Source of the DNA: Camellia lanceoleosa
Lineage: Eukaryota; Streptophyta; Magnoliopsida; Ericales; Theaceae
Reading direction: 5' to 3'
NCBI GenBank assembly: GCA_025200525.1
Contig: CM045761.1
Span: forward strand, 201,925,701 to 201,989,700
Length of the DNA stretch: 64,000 nt
In this document: positions 1-9,494 of the stretch, one piece after another
Position numbering within the stretch: the first letter of the stretch is position 1
Layout: each line of letters opens with the position of its first letter
Translations under genes and position numbers: made by a program
The notes under the pieces: model-generated
Database searches by the model: none
Seen by the model: the letters and a program-made list of their open reading frames with translations, nothing else
Told to the model about the DNA's origin: nothing

Positions 1-569
1 GACTTCGACCCCTACTGGTTTTGGTCCTATTTTGACCCCCTTTACATATTTCATGAAGAAAGTTTTGTCATTTGGTGTGTGCATTGCATGTCTCATGATA
101 TAGCCTATTTGGAAGCCTACTTCGCATGGATTTTATAGCATGTTTGTATTCTGATTTTGAGGATGTCATCTTCTGCAATTGTGCTTATTTTTATCTCATC
201 TTCAATATTGTAGAAGAAAGTTTGTCCATTTGGGGTTTGCATATATCACTTGTCTCAATACCCCTCTTTTGGCCACTAATTTTGCATGCTATTGTTGATC
301 TATCCCTACTTGCATTTTGGCCAAGATTGTTACTGAAAAAATGCCATATTTGGGACTGCCTTGCTACTGTTCTTGCTGCCATGATCATATTTTGCATGTA
401 TAGCATGGCTATAGGCCATTTCGGGGCTTAATTTCACATTTTCGGGATGAATGCATGCTTCGAGTGTTATTTCGAATTGTTTCGGGGCTGTTTTCCCCTT
501 TATTTAGGTGCTGAAATTCCATTTCCAAGCTTACATATCATTCCCTATGCCATTTGCATCATTTTTGTA

Positions 570-1455
570 TTGCCTCGGTTTGCGTGCCAGTGTGCACGCC
601 TTTCGAGGCGCCCCTGTTTTATCCGACGGCAGCCTATGTGAGTGTGGTTGAGGCCCTCTCATGTCGGCGTAAGTCCAATTTGCATTTTCATGCTTCTACA
701 CCATTGCCTCGATTTGCGTGTCCGCGGGCACGCGTTTTGAGGCAGCTTTGTTTTTTTACTCGACGGCCTCCTATGTGAGTGAGCTGAGGCTCTCCCATGT
801 CGGTGTAAGCCCATCGTTGCATTCCGTATGCCATTTCATCCCATTTCATCATCGCCTCGGTTTGCGCTACCAGGCACGCGTTTGCCGGTTTTATCCGATT
901 TTCATCTTTCATCATCGCCTCGGTTTGCGCGCCTGCAGGCACGCATTTCGAGGCACTTCGGTTTTATCCGATTTTCATCTTTCATCATCGCCTCGGTTTG
1001 CGCGCCTGTGGGCACGCGTTTCGAGGCACTTCGGTTTTATCCGATTTTCATCTTTCATCATCGCCTCGGTTTGCTACCAGGCACGCAGCGTTTCGAGGCA
1101 CTTCGGTTTTATCCGATTTTCATCTTTCATCATCGCCTCGGTTTGCGCGCCTGTGGGCACGCGTTTCGAGGCACTTCGGTTTTATCCGATTCTCATCTCA
1201 TCATCGCCTCGGTTTGCGTGCCCGCGGGCATGCACTTCGAGGCACCTTCCATTTCTTCCGTTTTGCATTTTACATCATTGCCTCGGTTTGCGTGTCAAGT
1301 GGACACGCTTTTCGAGGCACCTCCTTTCATCATTCCGGCCTCCTATGTGAGTGGGCTGAGGCTCTCTCATGTTGGTATAAGCCCATCATTGCATTTCGCG
1401 TGTCATTCTGCATTTCTCGGTTTGCGTGTCTATGGACACGCATTTCGAGGCATCT
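570..1455 (+). repeat. Array of about ten hairpin-forming repeats in LTR1
   Basis: Units spaced about 70-75 bp (wider at the edges) each carry an imperfect palindrome. The left arm is like GCCTCGGTTTGCGTGCC and the right arm like GGCACGCATTTCGAGGC. They lie near 572, 706, 855, 920, 990, 1060, 1135, 1206, 1280 and 1418. Between palindromes the spacer is nearly constant (CACTTCGGTTTTATCC, then TTTTCATCTTTCATCATC). The arms covary: units with GTGTC on the left have GACAC on the right, while units with GTGCC or GCGCC have GGCAC or GGCGC-like partners. Long frames run through the array, but all are low-complexity by-products of the repeat. Confidence 0.85.
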
Positions 1456-2048
1456 CATTTTCATAGCATTGAGCATGCTAGGTTGTATATTAGCTGCATT
1501 TCATGCATACCATGCATATTACATCGTGTTCGGGATAGGCGTTAGTCCGGGCACGGGAAACGAAGCACGTTTCGTACTCCGAGTGACGGAACGGGTCCCA
1601 ATTCCCAAGTCACCGACACTCCGGATTACCCATGATGGAGTTCGGTTTTGTTGTAGCATTCACTTACATTCATCCCTACATTGAGTTGTGCAATCCGATT
1701 CCTCGGCCATCATGCATTGATATGCGTGATTGGTGGCACGAGGATCGAGGCATGCATACATTTGTGAAATACATTGCTATGCCCTTTTCCTGCTCTCTGT
1801 CACAGCAAAATCGAGGACCAACGACTTTTCGGAATCCGGCGCGCATTTCGAGAAAAGTGCAAACAGAGGCTAATCAGGGCATCCCAGTGGATTTCCGCGC
1901 CAAGCAGCCCAGCATACATCATCTATCAGAAGCGGCGGGTCCACGCTTGCACGCGATTTAATTCTTTTGTAATTAATTTGTTAATTAATTAGAATTTGTA
2001 TTATTTTGATGTATATTCTTTTATTCGGTCTCAGTATTATTATTCATT

Positions 2049-2065
2049 GGACCCTCTGCGAGGGC
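2049..2065 (+). promoter_or_regulatory. Conserved LTR stem-loop next to probable poly(A) region
   Basis: GGACCCTC-TGC-GAGGGC forms a short stem-loop followed directly by ATAAATGTAATAAG, a plant poly(A)-signal-like AT-rich stretch. The same arrangement occurs in the other LTRs at 46369-46383, 57076-57095 and, inverted, 58277-58296, with paired base changes in the stem. The position fits the 3' end of the transcribed R region; that role is inferred. Confidence 0.55.
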
Positions 2066-2066
2066 A

Positions 2067-3066
2067 TAAATGTAATAAGGGTGTGTGAGTGTGATGAATG
2101 TCTTCCAATCCCCATTTCTTTCTCCCTTTTAGTTACCCGCTTTGAATGGTTAGGTATAGGGCATATTTCAATTAGCATACAGTCTGGCAGCATGTTTGCA
2201 TCATTCATCTGTTTTGCAAGCACCGGGCTCGGCACACCATACAAACTGCATTGTATTTCTATTCTAAAGTTGAATACATGTTTGCTGTTGCATTCCACAT
2301 ACCATGTTTAGAATAGCCGAGCCTGCTATAATTGCATTTTTGCATGTGTTGCATTAGACATCTCTACATTCTTAGGATCATGCATGGATTTCTAATCAGT
2401 TTTGCTTTTGGCTGAGTACTCGGTGAGTTGTTATGCTTTAGCATCCTTGCATGCGTGTGAGTGTTGCCATGATAGCATGATTGCCATGAGGCTATTTGCT
2501 TATCGATATAAGCGCCTTGAATGCCTGTGGGTGGAGGTTGAGTTATACGAATTGGGACAATTAAATCCGAATGTTTTAAGCCCACTAGATAGTGGCAAAA
2601 TCATTACTTTCCTAAGCCCACGAGGGTGGCAAATCCGTGTTTTGTTCCAATTCAGCGACCAGTCTATACTTATTTGTCGAGCATCACATAGTAACATAGG
2701 CTAATAACCTAATAAGAACATACAATGTTTTCAAAAACAGATATCATGGTTAGTAGAGGCCGGTCTTTGACCGGGCGAGAGGGGGTGCTCACGATGTGAC
2801 CTTCTCTAATCGTACCCAAGTTCCCGAGCCAACTTTGGTGATGACGGACACGTGGCCTTTTGGCACCGAGTCAGGGTTTCCTAAATTTCCCATTTTAAAA
2901 ATATTTAGGTGGCGACTCTGTTATCTGGCAAAGCAGTCCATGTTTGGCACTTCTTTCAAAAAATCTGTTTTTTCTCAAAACGATTTGCCGGATTTGGACT
3001 CTTTGGTTCGAGATTGAGAACCGCGACAAAAATCGAGTCAGTATGGCGAGGCCCATGGCGTTATTC
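2067..3066 (+). other. U5-like part of LTR1, no gene
   Basis: This stretch is conserved in LTR2, LTR3, the inverted solo LTR and the diverged element at 60544-61592. It has GCAT-rich motifs and ends with the block GACGGACACGTGGCC, TTTGGCACCGAGTC and ATTTAGGTGGCGACTC. The last of these partly copies the primer binding site sequence about 170 bp upstream of the real one. No open frame here resembles a protein. Confidence 0.7.
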
Positions 3067-3072
3067 TGATTC

Positions 3073-3090
3073 TGGCGACTCTGCTGGGGA
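3073..3090 (+). other. Primer binding site, unit 1
   Basis: TGGCGACTCTGCTGGGGA lies a few bases after the LTR end. An almost identical site (one base different) lies at 61598-61615 in the diverged element. It is the type of site reported for Ogre elements (tRNA-Arg primer). Units 2 and 3 show damaged versions. Confidence 0.8.
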
Positions 3091-3863
3091 TTTAGAGAAC
3101 TTGACTCGAACTCGTGATATCTGGTTTTGACTACGCCTGTGTGTTTCTTTGCATTGCATTTGCATTGGTGCGCCTAGGACACCGTGTTTGCCATCTACTA
3201 TTCCTGAGCGGTTTGCCTGAGGCTTGTCTTGTCAAGGCATGTCCATAAGGTCGATCGTTACGACTCTGCCGATATGGGAACACAAACCCGGTTTCTGGGC
3301 ACCCTTTGACCATTCGACCTAGTGCATATTCGGATCCATAGTGACCATTCCAAACTAGGACGGGTTGCTTACGATATAGGTTGTTTGAAGTCATTGTGTG
3401 CGTAGTGAAACCCTAGCTCTTGACAAAATAGGACAGGAAACCCTACCCCAACATAGGGGTGTTTTGGCTCTCACTTATCTGCTATATGTTTGTTAGAGTG
3501 TGCCTCACAGGAATGCATGTATCGGTATGAGTTTGGGCATCGAACTGCGGGCATCAGTTTTGAATTTGGGAATCGAACTGCGGGCATTATCCAAGATTTG
3601 GGAATCGATTGTCGCGGATATCGATTGATTTATCGTAACGTGATCTGAGAATATTGACCGATGTTGAGGACGTGTATAGCCACTTACCAAGCGTGTGTTG
3701 TTGTATACCCGCGTGTGTGGTGTATTCAATTTAAGCCGTTATCTTTGCCCGCTTTATTTACGGTTTGTATACCCGTGTGTGGTGTATTCAATTTAAGCCG
3801 TTATCTTGCCTGCTTTTATTTACGGTTATTTATTTCTTTTCGCTTTATTTATCCTTTTGCTAG
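3091..3863 (+). other. 5' leader, unit 1
   Basis: This is the untranslated leader between the primer binding site and gag. It holds TTTGCATTGCATTTGCATTG (about 3148-3167) and ATAGGGGTGTTTTGGCTCTC (about 3454-3473), both conserved in the diverged element downstream, which suggests functional RNA sequence. A tandem duplication of about 65 bp (TGTATACCCG, then GTGTATTCAATTTAAGCCG) lies at 3700-3830. Near 3530-3600 a short TTTGGGAATCGAACTGCGGG motif repeats. The leader ends with a pyrimidine-rich run and TTTTGCTAG at 3855-3863, a good splice-acceptor match. No extra ORF upstream of gag, as reported for pea Ogre, is visible. Confidence 0.65.
3861..3863 (+). other. Putative splice acceptor upstream of gag, unit 1
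   Basis: CTTTATTTATCCTTTTGC-TAG-GG is a pyrimidine-rich stretch ending in TAG. It is kept in unit 2 (TAG ends 26146), unit 3 (ends 48180) and the diverged element (ends 62231). In unit 1, splicing here would make the ATG at 4120 the first one in the exon. The matching donor lies in the LTR (21909 in LTR2). Confidence 0.45.
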
Positions 3864-4119
3864 GGCGGTTTGTAGCACAATTGTTTCGAACGTCGATACC
3901 CCCCAAGCAATCTGGACACGAGGTCGCCGACTCAACCGATCCGAGGATCTAGTTGACGGACATCCGGTGTTCCATTCACTACCCCCTGTTATCAGAAGGA
4001 GGCCGAGAAGGCACAGTATATCAGAGCACAGATCACCAGAACAGCAGTCTACTATAGTGTCAGATAGTCGGGTTGAGATTCCTATTTCTGCTATAGAGAC
4101 ACACTTGCCAGTTTTTCAG

Positions 4120-5690
4120 ATGGAACAACAGAACCCAACAATAGAGGCGATGATGCGCCAGATGGCTGAAAGCATGAAGCAAATGCAAGATGATGCTATC
4201 CGCCAGGCGGAATTTTCCAAACAACAGGCCACTGTCATGGCCCAACAGTCTGAGTTGATCGCCAGATTACAACAGCAGAACGCCGCATCTGCTTCGCACC
4301 AGGTCCCTCCACCAGGGGCTCCATTGCCCGAACAAACATCTACTGGGCAGAATCCTCCCCCAAATCCCCAGAATACCCCACCAAATCTGCCGAATACCCA
4401 AGCTATCCTCCCAAATCCACAAAATGCTCTGCCCAACCCCCCAAACATTCAAGAGGACACGGGTCTTCCAACGGGGCTGGCTCCGCCCCGCTTCTACTTG
4501 TCCAAAAACATTACCCTAATCCTCCCGGACTCTCCATTTGAATTCGAGGTAGATCGAACGACTCAAATTGAGCAAGTTGGAGAAGCTCTTTAAGAAGTCT
4601 CAAGGGGTGAAGGCCATCCCAGGATATTGAAGACGGCTATCTTGATGTGGCCGTGACTCGAGACAGATTTAAAATGCCCCAGATCGATCGCTTTGATGGG
4701 TGCGAGGATCCTATGGTCCACCTCGGCTATTCTCGGACATCTTAAGACCAATGGGCCTAACCCACCGCAAAAGCTTTCTTTGTTGGTCCGAACCTCCGGT
4801 GTGGCATCCACTTGGTACTCAAAACTTGATGATGATGTGAAAACAAACTGGGATGAGATGGCCGAGGCCTTCATCGCGCAATACTCATATAACACGCAGA
4901 TCGAGATCACCACTCGGGATCTCGAGACAACCAGGCAGGAGCCTAAAGAATCTTTCTCTGACTTTGTGACCCGGTGGAGGGCGAAGGCATCGATGATGAT
5001 CTTAAGGCCAACAGACAGAGGCCAAATACGGATGATTGTGCGCAATCTCCAAGGCATTAATGAAGAAGATGATTGTAGTTCCTTCCCAACTTTCGCAGAC
5101 CGCATGATATGGGGATGCAAATAGAGGATGCGTTGAAACAGGTCTGTTTGACCATGATCGGATCAACCGGAGAACATTTAACGGAATACCAATGCAGGCC
5201 CGAGTGGCTCCTCCAATACAAGAACTTCAGAGGTCGGAATGGTCACCACCAATCCCCCTCCCCAACCAAGGTCCGCAGCGGCCACACCTTTTTCTGGTGC
5301 CTCTGGGAGCAGTAATCAAGCCCCAAGATACCAACCCAGGGGTCAACGAACCTTCTCCCCACTCTATATGTCTTTGTCTAAAGTCCTCGGGGTTCTAGTA
5401 AGAAAGGGGCACCTGAAACCCTTGGAACCGAGGCCTCTACCGAATCCACTCCCCCCTTCCCATAACCCAGCCAAATATTGCCAATACCACCAGCAGCATG
5501 GTCATGACACCGACCAATGTTACAGGCTGCGTCATGAGATTCAGGACTTCATTGACAAGAACATCATTCTACCTCCTCAAGGACCCAACGTCACAAACAA
5601 CCCACTCCCCAAACACAACCAAGATCCACCAAAAAGAGTCAACCTTATCCACACTGGGGCGATCTTACGATCCCAAAGATCTACATAACT
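4120..5690 (+). pseudogene. gag: Gag polyprotein, unit 1 (frameshifted)
   Basis: Gag forms the retrotransposon particle and binds genomic RNA. The chosen ATG at 4120 (context CAGATGG) opens MEQQNPTIEAMMRQMAESMK and aligns with starts at 26400, 48420 and 62466. Next come a Gln-rich helical stretch, a Pro/Asn-rich linker (about 4300-4490), and the core gag domain (about 4680-5120) with DRFDGCEDPMVHL-like, STWYSKLDDDVKTNWDEMAE and FSDFVTRWRAKASMM motifs. A zinc-knuckle-like CQYHQQHGHDTDQC lies at about 5480-5520. The frame breaks near 4590, 4690 and 5110-5240 by single-base indels. The family is certain. Whether the breaks are real is doubtful, because units 2 and 3 break at different places. 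Confidence 0.85.
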
Positions 5691-6650
5691 CCCTCCCACC
5701 TACCCAAGCGAGGTGGTCCTTCCCGACAAAGACCTTGACTTGTGCGTGTTGGACACCTTCCCAAATCCAACTGAGCCAAGGGTGGTGACCACCGAAGATG
5801 GAACGGGGCAGGCTTCTGAGGAGAGCAAAACAGTTGAATCTGGGGTGGAGCTATCTGAGAATTTAGCTGGCAGAGCTTATGATCCGAGTGGATATATCTT
5901 GTCCATGAGCCAGTCTAAGCTGAGTATGGGGTCGCCGGAAGTGGCTGAGTTGTGTATGATCCGGGACAAGCTTGAATCGGGGATGATTTGATCATGGTGG
6001 AAGAGGACTTCGCCAACCTCCAATTCTACGAGCAGGAATCAGGGGATGCAACGATTAACTGGTTCGAAGATGAGGAGTCAGCAGAAGTCGTCGTGGTTGG
6101 ATCATCACCGATATTGTACCATTTGTGGCGAAGGGCCGAGGATCGACATATTTGGGAGAGCGCCGGTCTGAAGAATTTCGCCAGAACGAAACATTTTGAG
6201 AACCGCATGCTTGTTCTTTGGAGGAACAAGAAAAGAGATGGGACTCGAGAGAGCAGAAAAGCAAAGAACCATGAGGAAGTTGAGAGTATCTGCAGCACGA
6301 AGTGAACATCTTTGTGAGCATGAGGAATGGAATTACTGAGAGCACAAACAAGCCAGAACCGGACAGATGCCTGCTAGACGCTAATGGAATGTGGTGGGAA
6401 GATGACGACTTGTATCTTGCCCACACGCATTTAAGATCTGGGCAGTGGCTAACCGACAAGACTGGTACCTCGAGGAGGTAGACCATATGACTAGAAGTGG
6501 GCGGTATTTCAAGCCCCCACACCTTGATCAACCCGAGGCATCAGGGAAAGATAAGGAGGCAGAGAAACAGAAAGAGAAGCAAGTGGAAGAAGAGGTCAGA
6601 TCTTGAAGCCTAAAGAAAATACAAGCGAACATCTCCATTTGGGGATCGCT
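5691..6650 (+). pseudogene. Gag-protease linker region, unit 1
   Basis: This acidic linker joins the gag zinc finger to protease. Readable pieces include VVTTEDGTGQASEES, LQFYEQESGDATINWFEDEE, a Lys/Glu-rich segment, and a DANGMWWEDDDLYLAH block near 6380-6425. It ends with DHMTRSGRYFKPPHLDQPEA near 6486-6540, the TRSGR(Y)F-type signature typical just ahead of Tat protease. The frame changes several times (near 5990, 6300 and 6440). Unit 2 has a longer uninterrupted version at 28209-28760, so some of these breaks look like errors. Confidence 0.7.
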
Positions 6651-7432
6651 TATGGCCGAGGGTGCACCGGCAGTCTTATCTGCCATGGACAGAGCTAAAC
6701 TTTCCATCGAAACTACGCCGGAACAACTAGTTGGTTTGGTCTTCCCGGGAGGAGGTTCCCCGGCATTGACCTTTACGGACAAAGAATTGCCGCCTGAGGG
6801 CGTGGATCATAACAGACCTCTCTACATCTCAGAGAATGCAGGACAAATGGATTCGGTGGTGCTTGTTGACACCGGGTCCATAATCAATGTTTGTCGGCCG
6901 AACGGCCTATGCAATTGGGTTAAAGCTGCGGACTTCACACCGACTACTCAAGTAATGTGAGGCGTATGATAATACAAGCAGGGATGTCCTGGGGACAGTA
7001 AAAATCCAAACCAAGATTGGGCCTGGGCAACACGAAGTAGATTTTCATGTCCTGGAGGTCCCTGCATCTTTTAACATGCTTCTGGGGCGACCCTGGTTGC
7101 ATCAGGTGAAGGCCGTCTCATCTACTCTACATCAAATGGTGAAATACCCCTTTGGAAAGGGAGTAGCCATTGTTTTTGGGAACTCATCAATCCATCCCCC
7201 TCCGGAGGTGTCTACGCCAGTCCTGGAGATTGAACACGGCATGGAGGATATGTTTATATCGGGATTTACTTTGGCTGAGGCCCGGGTGGTGCAAAGCATA
7301 ATGGCTGTGAATGAGGGTTTGTATGTCAGCGCTCAAGCCGTCTACCTCATGAACAAGCTACAGCATATCCTCGATGGGATTGGGAAGAAGCGGCGGAAGA
7401 AGGCGTTCTTTGCGTTGGCAAGTGCCACATAA
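6651..7432 (+). pseudogene. pro: Aspartic protease domain of pol, unit 1
   Basis: The protease cleaves the Gag-Pol polyprotein. The upstream block LVFPGGGSPALTFTDKELPP is the usual Tat pre-protease motif. The active site VLVDTGS has its catalytic Asp at 6868-6870. The domain continues after a frame break near 6960 with HEVDFHVLEVPASFNMLLGR, PWLHQVKAVSSTLHQ and KGVAIVFG, the closing motifs of this family (LLGRPW). A further segment, PVLEIEHGMEDMFISGFT, leads toward RT. The catalytic triplet is intact; the frame is not. Confidence 0.82.
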
Positions 7433-8025
7433 TCCACATACCTTTGATTGGGTTATCGCCCACCAAAGAAGACTGGGCAAGAAAAGGAAAGGAAATGGCA
7501 GGCTGTGAGCGAAGCAGCCGGGAAGCCTTTGATCTAATGCATAGGCCCAATGGGTACCTGAACGGACGCTTCCGGAGGAGGAAGATTTTCCGTTTGCGGC
7601 TTCCCGAACCATGGTTGAACGCGAGGAAGCGTGCAGTGTTTCGAAATCTTCTTCGACCGAATCGCTCGGGGATGACGCGTTCATGAGCGCATGCACTCCA
7701 ATAACCGAGATTGAGCGTAATCTGCAGAGGATCCCGAGGGCACCGAATTGGAAATGGGGTAGCTGCATGTCTCCTCTCGATCCTCCGATCGACCAGATTG
7801 CTTGGGGAATAACGTCGCGGTTTCCATGATTGAGATGAAACGGTGCGGACCAACCAAAGACTATCTTGACGATCGATCGCACCCTCTCTCATTTGGCGAC
7901 GAGGAGGATTCTTATCCAGTTAGATTGGTCAGTGAGCGAACTGATTCCACCGAATCTTCGAGTGAATCAGTTCCACTGACCGAGTCAGTCCGGTACTCTG
8001 GGATGTTAACCCGGATGCCAGAGTC
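7433..8025 (+). pseudogene. Protease-RT connecting region, unit 1
   Basis: This is coding-like sequence with many frame changes. Recognisable pieces are a TPITEIERNLQRIPRAPNWK block, PLDPPIDQIAWG and VSMIEMKRCGPTKDYLDD followed by SHPLSFGDEEDSYPVRL. Pea Ogre has an intron between protease and RT. I see no convincing donor-acceptor pair here, and the next frame (from 8026) is open through to RT. I call it degraded pol linker rather than intron. Confidence 0.55.
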
Positions 8026-9489
8026 TTGTCCAGGTCGTCTTTTTCCTTTTCTTTTGAGTCTGTTGTAACCGATGAATTGGATGATCTGGATGTACTTAAT
8101 GAGAATGAATCATCTGTGGTTTCCGAGTACTTTTCTGTGCCCCTAATTTATTGCATTAATTCAGACTTTCAAAATTTTGATCAAAACGACGAGGACGGAG
8201 TTCCTCCGGTTTTACAACGTCTAATTGAGCAAGAGCAGGAGAGATTTGTTAAGCCATTAACCGATGAAATCATTTCTGTGAATATTGGTACTGAGGAGGA
8301 CCCGCGGCTGGTCCAGATCGGGTCCACGTTGTCTTCGGAGGAACGCGAGCGCTTAGTCGCTTTATTAAAAGATTTCAAAGATGTTTTCGCGTGGTCCTAC
8401 GAAGACATGCCTGGAATCGATCCTGAGATTGTACAGCATCGGATCCCCCTTGACCCCGAGGCCCGACCTATCAAGCGTAAACTTCGAAGGATCCCGGCCT
8501 GATTGGGCTCTCAAGATCAAAGAAGAGGTCACCACAAATTGACGCAGTTTCGCTAGTATCGAATATCCCACTTGGTTGGCCAACATAGTGCCAGTGGCCA
8601 AGAAATATGGCAAGATCCGGTGTGCGAGACTTGTGGATTTAAATGAGCCAGTCCGAAGGACGACTTTCCCTTGCCACACATTGATGAGCTAGTGGACTTT
8701 ACAGCAGGGCATGCACTGCTCTCGTTCATGGATGGCTTCTCGGGCTATAACCAGATTGTGATGGCACCAGAGGACAGAGAAAAGACTGCATTCACCACCC
8801 CGTGGGGAACATACTGCTATCGGGTCATGCCGTTTGGGTTGAAGAATGCTGGGGCTACTTATCAACGGGCCGCGACCACAATATTACATGATATGATCCA
8901 TAAAGAGGTTGAGGTGTACGTGGACGACATGATAGTCAAGTCCAAGGAAAGAGAGGGCCACTACACCGCCTTGCACAAGTTCTTCCAAAGGATCAGGGAA
9001 TTCCGGTTGCGGCTAAACCCTCGAAATGTAATGCTTTGGTGTTACAATGGGAAAATCTCGGGGTTTCTGATCACACAAAGGGGCATCGAGGTCGACCCTT
9101 CCAAAATCAAGGCCATCCTAGAAATGCCACCACCAAGGACTGAAAAAGAGGTGCGAGGCTTCCTGGGTAAAGTGCAATTCATAAGACGGTTTATCTCAAA
9201 ACTAACCTTGACTTGTGAACCACTCTTTGGTCTCCTGAAGAAAGGAAAGAAGTTCCAATGGGACGGCCGATGCCAAGTGCTTCGAGCAGTTAAAGAATAT
9301 CTACAGAACCCACCCGTTTTATCACCAGCAGAACCAGGGAAACCGTTGATTTTGTACCTGTCAGTGACTGAGACCACAATGGGCTGCATGCTTGCACAAG
9401 AATCGGAAGATAGGGTGGAGAAAGCCATCTATTATTTGAGCAAGAAAATGCTAGAGTATGAGACCCGGTATACGCCGCTGGAAAAGGCT
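8026..9489 (+). pseudogene. pol: Reverse transcriptase domain of pol, unit 1
   Basis: RT copies the RNA genome into DNA. An N-terminal stretch (8026-8502) ends in the DFKDVFAWSYEDMPGIDPEI motif that opens Ty3/gypsy RTs. After a short frame break (8503-8670) the frame 8671-9489 gives the palm and fingers: DELVDFTAGHALLSFMDGFS with GYNQI, AFTTPWGTYCYRVMPFGLKN with AGATYQRA, and the catalytic YVDD at 8917-8928. The thumb and connection follow (GFLGKVQFIRRFISKLT, then AIYYLSKKMLEYETRYTPLE). Coding stops within KACL, where a solo LTR begins (target duplication 9490-9494). RNase H resumes at 11586. Confidence 0.88.
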
Positions 9490-9494
9490 TGTCT
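9490..9494. repeat. Target site duplication, left (TGTCT), unit 1
   Basis: TGTCT at 9490-9494 is repeated at 11586-11590, flanking the solo LTR. Removing the insert and one duplication restores GCTTGTCTAGCTCTGGTATGG, whose first 20 bases read KACLAL and continue into VW, the usual RT/RNase H connection. Confidence 0.9.

Larger units (their letters stand above)
1..3066 (+). mobile_element. LTR1 of the array, 3' three fifths
   Basis: This is the 3' 3.07 kb of a roughly 5-kb LTR. Alignment with LTR2 (20335-25376) shows that about 1.96 kb is missing beyond the window edge. It contains part of a 160-bp repeat region (about 1-260), the hairpin array (570-1455), an AT-rich TTAATTAATTAG stretch (about 1970-1995), a stem-loop (2049-2065) and the U5 end. 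The exact 3' end is slightly blurred: the other copies end in GTTACA, whereas this one reads GTTATTCTGA just before the primer binding site. No protein-coding content is credible here. Confidence 0.88.

Noticed and set aside
718..1684. Overlapping open frames of 210-228 codons in the LTR
   Set aside because: These are translations of the palindrome repeat array in three frames (for example FHHRLGLRACGH repeats). They have no protein-like composition, and the corresponding frames in LTR2 and LTR3 differ.
2900..2935. Second primer binding site (AGGTGGCGACTCTGTTATCTGG)
   Set aside because: It resembles the start of the real site but lies about 150 bp inside the LTR and diverges after GGCGACTCTG. 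It is conserved as part of U5.
3091..3660. Extra ORF upstream of gag, as in classic Ogre
   Set aside because: Only short, unconserved frames are present. The same interval in units 2, 3 and the second element carries no shared frame.
4590..5120. Minus-strand open frame of 176 codons opposite gag, and a 110-codon one at 4116-4448
   Set aside because: They are mirror images of the gag coding strand. They contain no known domain and are not kept in units 2 and 3.
7433..8060. Intron between protease and RT as reported for pea Ogre
   Set aside because: No convincing donor-acceptor pair was found, and pol-like codons run through most of the interval.
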